Counted from the first letter of the stretch, positions 9,216 through 17,195 are shown. The stretch: 64,000 nt of DNA from Gordonia terrae (GCF_001698225.1 NZ_CP016594.1:4402001-4466000), one strand, 5' to 3'. Translations and numbers: made by a program. The notes: generated by a model from the sequence alone, not told the origin.

Positions 9216-9236
9216 CGAAAAACGAAGCGAAAAACG
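9216..9236. repeat. direct repeat CGAAAAACG x2 between divergent mftE and racemase genes
   Basis: Two copies of CGAAAAACG lie at 9216-9224 and 9228-9236, a 12-base period, inside the 182-base divergent region between mftE and the racemase gene. A-tracts are rare in this GC-rich DNA. The site could be a regulator-binding or promoter-curvature element; no known motif was recognised. Confidence 0.4.
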
Positions 9237-9352
9237 CGCCCAGATCGCGCTGCGGACCACCCTGACGAGCGTTCGATCGGTTGTGGAATGCTTGGTGCAT
9301 CCGAGTGACACCTGACACAGTGCGCAGTACAACGATCGGGAGGACGACACCC

Positions 9353-10465
9353 ATGAGCAGTGCCACACCACGCGACAGCGGCAAGCCCGGCCCACTGAGT
9401 TCGATCCGGGTCATCGAATTCGCCGGCATCGGACCCGGTCCGCATGCCGCCATGCTCCTGGCCGATCTCGGCGCCGATGTCGTGCGGGTCCAGCGGCCCG
9501 GCTCACTGCCCACGCCGGGCCGCAACGCCGACGCCCTCCTCCGCGGCCGGCGCGTCGTCGAGGCGAACCTCAAGGACGCGAACGACCGCGAGACCATCCT
9601 CGGCCTCGTCGCCAAGGCCGACGTGATCCTCGAGGGTTTCCGCCCCGGCGTGATGGAGCGGCTCGGACTCGGACCCGATGATCTGGAGAAGGTGAACCCG
9701 GGACTGGTCTACGGACGCATGACCGGCTGGGGCCAGGACGGGCCGCGCGCCAACCTGGCCGGGCACGACATCAACTACATCTCGCTCACCGGCATGCTGC
9801 ACGCCATCGGACGCAAGGATGATCGCCCGGTGCCGCCGCTCAACCTGGCCGGCGACTTCGGCGGCGGGTCGATGTTCCTCGTCGTCGGCGTGCTCGCGGC
9901 GCTGCTCGAGCGCGGGATCTCCGGGCGGGGACAGGTGGTCGATGCCGCCATGGTCGACGGCGCTTCCGTTCTCGGACAGATGATGTGGGCCTTCCGCGGC
10001 ACCGGCCTGTGGAGCGACACCCGCGGTGTCAACATGCTCGACACCGGCGCCCCGTACTACGAGGTCTACGAGACCTCCGACGGCAAGTACATGGCGGTCG
10101 GCGCGATCGAGCCCCAGTTCTACGCCGAACTGCTCAAGGGCCTCGAACTCGCCGATGCCGATCTGCCGGACCAGAACGACATCTCCCAGTGGGGCAACCT
10201 GAAAGAGGTCTTCACCGAGACCTTCAAGACTCGCACCCGGGACGAATGGGCCGCGGTCTTCGAGGGCACCGACGCCTGCACCTCGCCGGTCCTGACCTTC
10301 GCCGAGGCACCCGCCGACGCCCACATGGCCGCGCGCGCCAACCTCGTCGACATCGACGGCGTGACCCAGGCCCAGGTCGCTCCGCGCTTCTCCCGCACCA
10401 AGCCGGAGACCCCGGCCGGCCCGACCACCGAGGCAACCGATCCGTCGACCCTCTGGGCCGACTGA
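9353..10465 (+). CDS. alpha-methylacyl-CoA racemase (CoA-transferase family III)
   Basis: A 370-residue family III CoA-transferase-fold enzyme. The residues corresponding to the M. tuberculosis MCR catalytic set are present: His138 in AGHDINY, Asp168 in AGDFGGG and Glu253 in GAIEPQF, each offset by about 12 from MCR numbering. This supports a true racemase that interconverts (R)- and (S)-2-methylacyl-CoA in branched fatty acid and sterol side-chain oxidation, rather than a transferase. The ATG at 9353 follows GGGAGGAC. It is transcribed against the flanking mycofactocin genes and splits that cluster, which is unusual. Confidence 0.9.
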   Translation: MSSATPRDSGKPGPLSSIRVIEFAGIGPGPHAAMLLADLGADVVRVQRPGSLPTPGRNADALLRGRRVVEANLKDANDRETILGLVAKADVILEGFRPGVMERLGLGPDDLEKVNPGLVYGRMTGWGQDGPRANLAGHDINYISLTGMLHAIGRKDDRPVPPLNLAGDFGGGSMFLVVGVLAALLERGISGRGQVVDAAMVDGASVLGQMMWAFRGTGLWSDTRGVNMLDTGAPYYEVYETSDGKYMAVGAIEPQFYAELLKGLELADADLPDQNDISQWGNLKEVFTETFKTRTRDEWAAVFEGTDACTSPVLTFAEAPADAHMAARANLVDIDGVTQAQVAPRFSRTKPETPAGPTTEATDPSTLWAD

Positions 10466-10476
10466 CGAACGACCCG

Positions 10477-10568
10477 CTCCCCGAGGTGCGAGGAGCGAAA
10501 GCGACGAGCCACGAAGGGCGACAACTCACGTCGCCCTTCGTGGCTCGCTTCGCTCACGCCTCAGGGAG
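10477..10568. repeat. long inverted intergenic repeat (type 1)
   Basis: The convergent gap between the racemase and SDR genes holds two opposed copies of a GAGGTGCGAG...GAGCCACGAAGGGC module. The inner arms, 10506-10522 and 10530-10546, form a perfect 17-bp stem with a 7-base loop; the outer parts pair imperfectly to about 92 bases in all. A third partial copy follows to 10599. Related modules occur near 17160, 54535-54700 and 63325-63382. It may act as a bidirectional terminator or a REP-like element. Confidence 0.75.
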
Positions 10569-10595
10569 CAGAATGTGGCTCGCTTCGTTCGCGCC

Positions 10596-11408
10596 TCAGA
10601 CCTTCGAATGCCCCATGTCGATCTGGAACTCGGCCGCGGTGATGCCCTTGGCGCTGTCGGAGGCAAGGTAGAGCACCGCGTCGGAGATCTCGTCGAGCGC
10701 AGCGACGGGGTGGTAGTCGAGGATCGACGTGAAATGTGGATTGACCCACGGGATTCCGAAGATCCGGTGGGCTTCGGTGTCGGCCACGCCCATCGGGGTG
10801 TCGACCGCGTAGGGGTGCACGCTGTTCACCCGGATTCGGTGATGCCCGAGCTCCTTGGCGGTCGTCTGCGTCAGTCCGACCAGCCCGTACTTCGACGCCG
10901 AGTACGACGCCTGCAGCGGCATCGCCTTCAGCCCCGCGACCGAACTGATCACGGTGATCGATCCCCCGTTGCCCGCCTCGAGCATCGCCGGGATGGTGGC
11001 CTTCAACGTCTTCCACGCACCGACGAGGTTGATGTCGATGACGTCGGTGAACTGATCCTCGCTGAGCTCCCAGACCTTGCCCCAGGTCAGCACGCCGGCA
11101 TTGGCGACCACGTGGTCGAGCCGGCCGAACTGCTCGACGGCGTCGGCCACGAGTTGCTGCTGGAGAGCCAGATCACGCGTGTCACCCTGCCGCGCAAGGA
11201 TCTTCCCGCCGACGCCCTCGACGAGACGGATCGTCTCGGCGAGGTCGTCGGCGGTCGCCGCGGGGTAGGTCGCGTGGTCGATGATCGGTCCCGCGATGTC
11301 CAGGCCGACGATCGCGGCCCCCTCGCGGGCGAACCGGATCGCATGATTGCGACCTTGACCACGGGCGATGCCGGTGATGTAGACGACCTTGCCGTCGAAC
11401 TGTCCCAT
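10596..11408 (-). CDS. mycofactocin-coupled SDR family oxidoreductase
   Basis: A 270-residue SDR with the nucleotide-binding variant TGIARGQGRNHAIRFA, the pattern of the TIGR03971-type SDRs that hold NAD tightly and need mycofactocin for cofactor recycling. NAGVL and the catalytic YSASK are present. It lies directly downstream of mftD on the same strand. A KstR-like box (11417-11430) begins nine bases before the ATG, so it may be read separately from mftA-D. Relatives include carveol- and other alcohol dehydrogenases; the physiological alcohol here is unknown, possibly sterol-derived given the operator. Confidence 0.88.
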   Translation of the reverse strand: MGQFDGKVVYITGIARGQGRNHAIRFAREGAAIVGLDIAGPIIDHATYPAATADDLAETIRLVEGVGGKILARQGDTRDLALQQQLVADAVEQFGRLDHVVANAGVLTWGKVWELSEDQFTDVIDINLVGAWKTLKATIPAMLEAGNGGSITVISSVAGLKAMPLQASYSASKYGLVGLTQTTAKELGHHRIRVNSVHPYAVDTPMGVADTEAHRIFGIPWVNPHFTSILDYHPVAALDEISDAVLYLASDSAKGITAAEFQIDMGHSKV

Positions 11409-11416
11409 GGCAGAAC

Positions 11417-11430
11417 TGTAACACGTTCTA
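11417..11430 (-). promoter_or_regulatory. KstR-like operator upstream of the mycofactocin-type SDR
   Basis: On the minus strand the site reads TAGAACGTGTTACA and fits the KstR consensus TnnAACnnGTTnnA at every fixed position. It sits nine bases before the SDR start, where a repressor would block transcription or initiation. KstR represses sterol catabolism genes and is released by a cholestenoyl-CoA intermediate. Confidence 0.6.
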
Positions 11431-11483
11431 GTTCTGCTTCCCCAGGGTTCTCACCGGCAGATTCTCACCGCCACGGGGACTGG

Positions 11484-12683
11484 TCAGGCGTCGCCGAACG
11501 ACCGGGTGAAGCCGTCGGGGATGACGAGGTCGGCGGCCGAGAGTTCGTGGACACTCTTGTGTCCGAGGCCCATGAGCACGCCGTCGAGTCCCATGCGCAT
11601 GAGGTCGAGGACGTTCTCCACGCCGGCCTGGCCGTTGGCGGCCAGACCCCAGAGGTACGCGCGGCCGATCATGACCGCGCGGGCACCGAGCGCGAGTGCT
11701 TTGGCGACGTCGCTGCCGCGACGGATACCGCCGTCGAGGAGGACCTCGATGTCGTCGCCGACCGCGGCCGCGATGTCCGGGAGGAGACGGATCGTCGCGG
11801 GAGTGCCGTCGAGGTTGTTGCCGCCGTGGTTGGACACCGACAGCGCCGTTGCGCCGATGTCCACGGCCCGCTTGGCGTCGTCGAGGCGGGTGATGCCCTT
11901 GACCATGAACGGCCCGCCCCACTGCTCCCGAAGCCACTGCAGGTCTTCCCATGTGGGCGGGGGCGTGTTCATCCACGACCCGTAGGCCCCGAAGAACGTG
12001 GGACCGGTGACACCCTGCGGGGTGAGGTTGGGCGCGGTCAGGTCGGGGATGTTGATCTTGCCGCCCTTGACCCAGTCGAGTGCATAGCGCGGCTTGACCG
12101 CGATCTCCGGCCCCAGACGGAGTAGGGCCTTGAAATTGACCTTCTCCGGGATCTCGGGGCTGCCCCAGTCGCGGCCCACGTTGAACACCCAGTCGGTGGT
12201 GACGATCAGGCCCTTGGCGCCGGCCGCCTTCGCGCGCTCCGCGCGGGCCAGGATGTCATCCCGGCTGCCGAGCCAATAGATCTGGAAGAACACCTTGTCG
12301 TTGACCTCGGTGACCTCTTCCACCGCGTGCGAGGCGAAGCTCGACAGGCCCATGGCGGTACCGCGCGCCGCGGCGGCTCGCGCCACCGCGACCTCGCCGT
12401 CGGGGTCGACGGCCTGCACCCCGGTGGGCGAGATCATCACCGGGAACGAGATCTCCTGGCCCATCACCGTTGTCGTCATCTCGCGGTCGGACTGTGCACC
12501 GACGACATGCGGCGCCCAGCCGAGTTCGGAGAACGCGCGCACGTTGTCGTCGACGGTCACACCGGCCTGGGTGCCGGCGACCAGCGAGGAGTACACCGAC
12601 TTCGGCAGACGTTTCTTGGCCCGGCGCTGTGCTTCGGTGACGGTCTCGAACCAGGGGTTTCTCGCCCAGGGGTTGGCAGCCAT
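11484..12683 (-). CDS. mftD: premycofactocin synthase, FMN-dependent
   Basis: A 399-residue alpha-hydroxy-acid-oxidase-type TIM barrel. FPVMISPTGVQ near residue 85, VKGITR, SNHGGNNLDG with the catalytic His near residue 280, and LLDGGIRRGSDV near residue 310 are the FMN and active-site motifs. MftD oxidatively deaminates AHDP to give premycofactocin, the redox-active form. The ATG at 12683 is preceded by AGGAAGAAC and is preferred over an in-frame start five codons upstream. A 108-base gap containing a strong hairpin separates it from mftC. Confidence 0.94.
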   Translation of the reverse strand: MAANPWARNPWFETVTEAQRRAKKRLPKSVYSSLVAGTQAGVTVDDNVRAFSELGWAPHVVGAQSDREMTTTVMGQEISFPVMISPTGVQAVDPDGEVAVARAAAARGTAMGLSSFASHAVEEVTEVNDKVFFQIYWLGSRDDILARAERAKAAGAKGLIVTTDWVFNVGRDWGSPEIPEKVNFKALLRLGPEIAVKPRYALDWVKGGKINIPDLTAPNLTPQGVTGPTFFGAYGSWMNTPPPTWEDLQWLREQWGGPFMVKGITRLDDAKRAVDIGATALSVSNHGGNNLDGTPATIRLLPDIAAAVGDDIEVLLDGGIRRGSDVAKALALGARAVMIGRAYLWGLAANGQAGVENVLDLMRMGLDGVLMGLGHKSVHELSAADLVIPDGFTRSFGDA

Positions 12684-12743
12684 GTTCTTCCTACTCATTC
12701 ATCGTCCATGAGCGCCGGCCGGGCACTCATGAGGCCGGGCGCT

Positions 12744-12764
12744 CCGGGTCCCGCCGGGACCCGG
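12744..12764 (-). terminator. hairpin in the mftC-mftD gap
   Basis: CCGGGTCCC and GGGACCCGG form a perfect 9-bp GC-rich stem with a GCC loop, inside the 108-base gap between mftC and mftD. No T-run follows on the minus strand, so it is more likely an attenuator or mRNA-stability element that tunes mftD relative to mftABC than a full terminator. Confidence 0.4.
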
Positions 12765-12791
12765 TGCACCCGGAACGTACCGCGGGTGGAT

Positions 12792-14087
12792 CTACCGCGC
12801 GGCGGGGGTGAACCCGGCGAGCGGGTTCTCATCACAGGATTTGGTGGGGCGCGACGCGACCGGGGTCAGGTCGCCGTCGGGACGCCGGGTCATCAGGGTC
12901 AGCGGGGTGCCCCGCGAATGATCCTTGTTCGCAGTCGGTTTCATCCGCTCGCCGGCGAGGAGTTCTTCGCCGTACCCCTGCACACACTCCGGATCAGGTC
13001 CGGCCAGCGGCAGTCCGGTGAAGAACTTCGCCGCCATGCAGCCGCCGCGGCACGCATCGAAGTGCGCACACTTGGTGCACGCTCCCGCGTTCTGCGGCTC
13101 GCGCAGCTCGGTGAACAGATCCGACCGCTGCCAGATCTCCTGGAAACCGCCGTCGGAGAGGATGTTGCCGGCGAGGAAGTTCTCGTGGATGGCGAACGGG
13201 CAGGCGTAGACATCGCCGACGGGGTCGATCAGGCAGACCACGCGCCCCGCACCACAGAGATTGAGACCGGGCAGGCCGCCACCGGAATCCGAACCGAATG
13301 CCGACAGGTGGAAGAACGAATCGCCAGTGAGCACCCGATCACCGTGCGCGACAAGCCAATCGTAGAGTTCACGCTGCTGCTGCGGCAACGGATGCAGGTC
13401 GTCCCACACATCGGCGCCACGGCCCGAGGGACGCAGCCGTGTGATGCGCAGGGTGGCGTTGTAGCGGTCGGCGAGCGCCTTGAACTCATCGAGCTGGCTG
13501 ACGTTCTGCCGGGTCATGACGACACTGATCTTCGCGTCGGCGAAACCCGCCTCGGCCAGGTTCTCCAGCGCCCGGACCGCCATGTCGAAGGAGCCGGGAC
13601 CGCGGACCGCGTCGTTGACCTCCGCAGTCGCACCGTCGAGCGAGATCTGGACGTCGACATAGTCCGACGCCGCCAGGCGGGCCGCGACCTTCTTGTCGAT
13701 GCGAAGACCGTTGGTGGAGAACTTGACCCCCACCTGGTGGCTGGTCGCGTAGTCGACGAGCTCCCAGAAATCCGGACGCACCGTCGGCTCGCCACCACCG
13801 ATGTTGACGTAGAAGACCTGCATGCGCTGCAGCTCGTCGATGATGGCCTTGCACTGTTCGGTGGACAGCTCGCGGGGATCCCGCTTGCCCGACGACGACA
13901 AGCAGTGCACACACGCGAGGTTGCACGCGTAGGTCAGCTCCCACGTCAGACAGATGGGGGCGTCGAGACCCTTCTCGAACTGGTCGACGAGTCGGCCGAC
14001 CTTGGGCACGTCGCCGGCGGGCGGCATCGGCGCACGGAGGGAATCCGTGAGTTCGGCTGCGGTGGGTGGCATCTCGATGGTCGTCAT
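12792..14087 (-). CDS. mftC: mycofactocin radical SAM maturase
   Basis: A 431-residue radical SAM protein. The CX3CX2C cluster motif is at Cys55, Cys59 and Cys62 (YACNLACVHC), followed by NIGGGEP for SAM binding. The C-terminal SPASM part carries further cysteines, seen in LNLCGAG, DVYACPF, CTKCAHFDACRGGC and PDPECVQG, for auxiliary clusters. MftC decarboxylates and cyclises the Val-Tyr end of MftA, with MftB delivering the peptide. The ATG at 14087 has AAGGACC upstream. It is 139 bases after mftB, a looser spacing than usual for these partners. Confidence 0.96.
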   Translation of the reverse strand: MTTIEMPPTAAELTDSLRAPMPPAGDVPKVGRLVDQFEKGLDAPICLTWELTYACNLACVHCLSSSGKRDPRELSTEQCKAIIDELQRMQVFYVNIGGGEPTVRPDFWELVDYATSHQVGVKFSTNGLRIDKKVAARLAASDYVDVQISLDGATAEVNDAVRGPGSFDMAVRALENLAEAGFADAKISVVMTRQNVSQLDEFKALADRYNATLRITRLRPSGRGADVWDDLHPLPQQQRELYDWLVAHGDRVLTGDSFFHLSAFGSDSGGGLPGLNLCGAGRVVCLIDPVGDVYACPFAIHENFLAGNILSDGGFQEIWQRSDLFTELREPQNAGACTKCAHFDACRGGCMAAKFFTGLPLAGPDPECVQGYGEELLAGERMKPTANKDHSRGTPLTLMTRRPDGDLTPVASRPTKSCDENPLAGFTPAAR

Positions 14088-14226
14088 CGTTGAGGTCCTT
14101 GCATTCGGGGCTGGCAGTTTCGGGCTGGGGCGCCGGGCCCGGGCGATCAGAGGCGGGCGACGACGGCGACGATGTGGATCGAACCGGGGGCTGTACCGGC
14201 CGGCATCGCCGTGCGGGGTCGGCGGG

Positions 14227-14580
14227 TCAGGCGGCGCGCGGCACGATCATGCCGCTGTCGGCGAGCGCGGTCAGCGCCTGCAGGTACAGGGGACGTTGGG
14301 CCGGCGTCACCCCGGCGGCGAGGAGCGCGGCCTCCGCGGAGTCGTGATCGGCCAACGACTTCACGATGCCGACAACGGTGAGGTTCTTGAGGAACGACAG
14401 CTTGCGCGTACCGAAGTGGTACAACAGCGCGCCGAACGGCTCCGGGCGCAACGCGACCTTCGGGTTGAGCTGCCACGGCTCGAGGGTGTCGAAACCGGGC
14501 GCCTCGGCTGGGGAGTCGAACCGGACCCCGGCGACCGCGGAACGGCCGCCGGAGATCGGATTCGATGTCGGGGCTGACAT
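14227..14580 (-). CDS. mftB: mycofactocin precursor chaperone
   Basis: A 117-residue protein of PqqD-like (RRE) type. RFDSP, LNPKVALRPEPFGALLYHFGTRKLSFLKN and the helix PAQRPLYLQALTAL match MftB, which binds the MftA peptide and presents it to MftC. Its ATG at 14580 overlaps the mftA stop by one base (TGATG), so the two are co-translated. An N-terminal stretch of about 20 residues before the conserved part is Ser/Pro-rich and may be flexible. Confidence 0.93.
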   Translation of the reverse strand: MSAPTSNPISGGRSAVAGVRFDSPAEAPGFDTLEPWQLNPKVALRPEPFGALLYHFGTRKLSFLKNLTVVGIVKSLADHDSAEAALLAAGVTPAQRPLYLQALTALADSGMIVPRAA

Positions 14581-14687
14581 CAGTAGACCCCGCACATCCC
14601 GTCGATCGAGACCTCTTCTACGAGCGACTCGGCGAGAAGCTCCGTGTCGTTCGTGCTGTGAGCTGCTGCAGCGGACTGATCTGCCAT
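14580..14687 (-). CDS. mftA: mycofactocin precursor peptide
   Basis: A 35-residue peptide ending in [13 protein letters not shown], the hallmark C-terminus of MftA; the last two residues, Val34-Tyr35, become the mycofactocin core. The gene has the best ribosome-binding site in the window: CCAGGAGG seven to eight bases before ATG 14687. Strong initiation suits a precursor needed in excess over its enzymes. A promoter with an embedded palindrome lies 47-75 bases upstream. Longer in-frame readings run through the promoter and are rejected. Confidence 0.97.
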   Translation of the reverse strand: MADQSAAAAHSTNDTELLAESLVEEVSIDGMCGVY

Positions 14688-14733
14688 GATCCATACCTCC
14701 TGGTTGATCGGGTAGTGATGCGGATCACGACAA

Positions 14734-14762
14734 ACTATAGTGGCACTGAGTGCATAAATCCA
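14734..14762 (-). promoter_or_regulatory. candidate mftA promoter
   Basis: On the minus strand, TGGATT (14757-14762) and TATAGT (14734-14739) are spaced 17 bases apart, a reasonable sigma-70-type pair with a good -10 and a weak -35. Transcription would start near 14727, leaving a leader of about 40 bases that includes the strong mftA ribosome-binding site. Confidence 0.5.
14743..14753. promoter_or_regulatory. palindrome in the mftA promoter, candidate MftR operator
   Basis: GCACTGAGTGC is a perfect 11-base palindrome centred in the spacer between the -35 and -10 elements of the proposed mftA promoter and about 100 bases before mftR. A repressor bound here would exclude RNA polymerase, which fits the TetR-type MftR encoded next door. 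Confidence 0.5.
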
Positions 14763-14847
14763 GAGGGCAGGCGACAACTGTCCGAACGGCCAGGTCGACC
14801 GGTTCCGTGATCCCGTATCCCCCGGGTCCCATAAGGTGAGGTCGGAG

Positions 14848-15465
14848 ATGACGACGACGCCGCACAACGATCAGCCCGCACGCACGCCCCCGGGCCGACG
14901 CCCCATCACGTCACGTGCGCAGATCAGCGCACTCGCGATCCACCTCTTCACCAACCGGGGCTTCGAGGACACCAGCGTCGACGACATCGCCGAGGCGGCG
15001 GGCATCGCCCGTCGCACGTTGTTCCGCTATTACTCGTCGAAGAACGAGATCCCCTGGGGCGAGTTCGACGACCATCTCGACGAATTGCGGACACTACTGG
15101 CCGGCATCCCTGATGAGACACCGATGGCCGAAGCCCTCGTCGACGCCCTCGTGTCGTTCAACCGCGTACCGGCCGAGGAACTCGACAATCACCGGCGGCG
15201 CATGTCACTACTCCTCGGCGTACCTGCACTGCAGGCACATTCGATGATCGTCTACGCCGACTGGCGGCAGGTGATCGCCGAGTTCTGCGCCGCCCGGCTG
15301 GGCGTCGGAGTCGGCGATCACCTGCCGCAGACCATCGGCTGGCTGTGCCTCGGCGCCGCGCTCGCGGCCTACGAGAAATGGCTCGACGACCCCGAGGCCG
15401 ACCTGGAGGGTCTCATCGAGTCCGGCGCGCGGACGGTGGCCGACGGTGTGGCAGCCCTGGCGTGA
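14848..15465 (+). CDS. mftR: mycofactocin system TetR family regulator
   Basis: A 205-residue TetR protein. The helix-turn-helix region is [41 protein letters not shown], the form typical of MftR. The C-terminal ligand domain includes [15 protein letters not shown]. It is divergent from mftA with about 160 bases between the starts. The ATG at 14848 is chosen because GAGGTCGGAG lies just upstream; an in-frame GTG four codons earlier is possible. MftR is reported to respond to long-chain acyl-CoAs in mycobacteria. Confidence 0.92.
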   Translation: MTTTPHNDQPARTPPGRRPITSRAQISALAIHLFTNRGFEDTSVDDIAEAAGIARRTLFRYYSSKNEIPWGEFDDHLDELRTLLAGIPDETPMAEALVDALVSFNRVPAEELDNHRRRMSLLLGVPALQAHSMIVYADWRQVIAEFCAARLGVGVGDHLPQTIGWLCLGAALAAYEKWLDDPEADLEGLIESGARTVADGVAALA

Positions 15466-15539
15466 CTACGCTGGCAACGGCTGCGCGGGATCGACGGGAA
15501 GCCCCTCGTGGGAACCCCGGTGGTTACGCTAGGCTGAAG

Positions 15540-15553
15540 TAGAACGTGTTCTA
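15540..15553 (+). promoter_or_regulatory. KstR-like operator upstream of kshB
   Basis: TAGAACGTGTTCTA matches the KstR consensus TnnAACnnGTTnnA at all fixed positions, with perfectly inverted arms TAGAAC and GTTCTA. It ends 42 bases before the kshB start. In mycobacteria and rhodococci such boxes control sterol catabolism genes, and kshB is a classical target. Confidence 0.75.
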
Positions 15554-15595
15554 ATTTGGGCCGGTTGCCGGTCCTCGACGGCGGAGACTGCGCAC

Positions 15596-16654
15596 ATGTC
15601 TGACCTGACCCCTCACGGTTCACGCAGCGTGATCCTCACGGTGTCCGAGGTGATCGACGAGACGGCCGAGGCCAAGTCCATCGCCTTCGAGGTACCCGAG
15701 GCCTCGCCGAAGCCGTTCACCGATTACAAACCGGGACAGTTCCTCACGCTACGGATTCCGAGCGAGCAGACCGGCTCGGTCGCGCGCTGCTACTCGCTCG
15801 CGTCGTCGCCGTTCACCGACCCGCAGCCGAAGGTGACCGTGAAACGCACCGCCGACGGCTACGGATCCAACTGGGTGTGCGACAACCTCTCTCCCGGCAC
15901 CCAGGTCGAGGTGCTGCCGCCATCGGGCGTGTTCACCCCGAAGTCCTATGACATCCCGCTGCTGCTCATCGCGGCGGGCAGCGGTGTCACACCGGTGATG
16001 TCGATCCTCAAGGCGGCCCTCGAGAAGGGCGACGCACCGATCGTCTTCTTCTACGCCAACCGCGATGTCGCCGACGTGATCTTCGCCGCCGAGCTCCGCG
16101 ACCTGTTGGCCGCCCACCCCGACCGGCTCACCCTCGTCCATTGGCTCGAGTCTCTCCATGGACTGCCGAGTGCGACCGCTCTGGCAACGGCCTTCGCGCC
16201 CTACGCGACGTCGCACGTCGCCTACATGTGCGGGCCCGGCCCGTTCATGGATGCCGTCCACAAAGGCCTCGCGGACGCGAACTTCCCGCACCACAACGTC
16301 CACACCGAGGTCTACAACTCCCTGTCCGGCGACCCGTTCGCCGACGTCGAACTCGACGAGGTGAGTGAGGAGGAACAGGCCGGCGCGGCCACCGTCGAGG
16401 TCGAACTCGACGGTGAGACCCATACCCTGACCTGGCCGCGCTCACGGACTCTCGTCGACATCATGCTCGCTGCCGGACTCGATGCGCCGTATTCCTGCCA
16501 GGAAGGTGAATGCGGTTCGTGTGCATGCACTCTCACCGAGGGCAGCGTCGACATGGACAATGCCGGCGCGCTCGATCCCGAGGACATCGAGGACGGCTAC
16601 ATCCTCGGCTGTCAGGCGCACCCCACATCGGACACCCTGAAGATCGAATTCTGA
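15596..16654 (+). CDS. kshB: 3-ketosteroid-9-alpha-hydroxylase reductase component
   Basis: A 352-residue ferredoxin-reductase: N-terminal FAD domain (ARCYSLASSP), central NAD domain (AAGSGVTPVMSIL; CGPGPFMDAV) and a C-terminal plant-type 2Fe-2S domain with Cys301, Cys306, Cys309 and Cys339. KshB passes electrons from NADH to the Rieske oxygenase KshA, which opens the sterol B ring. Relatives serve other oxygenases, but the KstR box and the FAD-NAD-2Fe-2S order favour KshB. No kshA is in this window, as is common. A small membrane protein gene follows 52 bases later. Confidence 0.85.
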   Translation: MSDLTPHGSRSVILTVSEVIDETAEAKSIAFEVPEASPKPFTDYKPGQFLTLRIPSEQTGSVARCYSLASSPFTDPQPKVTVKRTADGYGSNWVCDNLSPGTQVEVLPPSGVFTPKSYDIPLLLIAAGSGVTPVMSILKAALEKGDAPIVFFYANRDVADVIFAAELRDLLAAHPDRLTLVHWLESLHGLPSATALATAFAPYATSHVAYMCGPGPFMDAVHKGLADANFPHHNVHTEVYNSLSGDPFADVELDEVSEEEQAGAATVEVELDGETHTLTWPRSRTLVDIMLAAGLDAPYSCQEGECGSCACTLTEGSVDMDNAGALDPEDIEDGYILGCQAHPTSDTLKIEF

Positions 16655-16706
16655 CAGAGTGGGTCGAGTCCGTGCAGTCGCAGTTCTACCGAAGGAGTAC
16701 GACGAC

Positions 16707-17096
16707 GTGAGCACCATCCGCGGTTCCCGGCTCGATCCCACCCAGCTCGCACGTGGCCTCGCAGCCATGCTCATCAGCATCGGCGTGCTGCACTTCGTGG
16801 CGCCGAAACCGTTCGACGAGATCATCCCCGAAGAGATCCCCGGCGATCCCCGGACCCTGACCTACGCGTCCGGTGTCGCCGAGATCGGCTTGGGCGCAGC
16901 GTTTCTCGCTCCGAAGACCCGACGAGCCGCGGGCGCGCTGTCCGTCCTGTTGTTCCTCGCCGTGTACCCGGCCAACATCAACATGGTCCGGCTCTGGTGG
17001 AACAAGCCGCTGCCCTACAAGATCGTCGCTCTCGCCCGGTTGCCTTTCCAGTTCCCGATGATCTGGGCCGCGGCGAAGGTCGCGCGCGAGGGCTGA
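16707..17096 (+). CDS. small DoxX-like membrane protein
   Basis: A 129-residue protein with about four hydrophobic segments. LIAMLISIGVLHFVAPKPFDEIIP-type N-terminal text followed by GVAEIGLGAAFLAPKTRRAAGALSVLLFLAVYPANINM is typical of DoxX/SURF4-like proteins of unknown function. The start is a GTG at 16707 with AAGGAG upstream. It probably shares the KstR-controlled transcript with kshB. A repeat element begins exactly at its stop codon. Confidence 0.72.
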   Translation: MSTIRGSRLDPTQLARGLAAMLISIGVLHFVAPKPFDEIIPEEIPGDPRTLTYASGVAEIGLGAAFLAPKTRRAAGALSVLLFLAVYPANINMVRLWWNKPLPYKIVALARLPFQFPMIWAAAKVAREG

Positions 17097-17195
17097 CCCT
17101 TCGAGGCTCGTCGACCTCGACGCGCTCCTTCGTCGCTTGCTCGGCCCGGCGGCTTGCGCTCCTCGCACCTCAGGGAGCAGAGGGGGGTCGCTTCT
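17094..17195 (+). repeat. composite intergenic repeat starting at a stop codon (types 2 and 1)
   Basis: From the TGA of the preceding gene the sequence matches, nearly base for base for about 60 bases, the sequence that starts at the TGA of the aldehyde dehydrogenase gene at 63250. It runs TGACCCTTCGAGGCTCGTCG through TTGCTCGGCCCGGCGGCT. A type 1 module (GCTCCTCGCACCTCAGGGAGCAG) follows in both places. A reverse copy of the first half lies at 46801-46855. Confidence 0.8.

Noticed and set aside
10477..10599. CRISPR array or insertion-sequence end
   Set aside because: The repeats are inverted and lack regular spacers, and no cas or transposase gene lies nearby.
10575..12125. 516-codon plus-strand frame opposite the SDR and mftD
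   Set aside because: No family signature and strong antisense composition; both genes on the minus strand are well defined.
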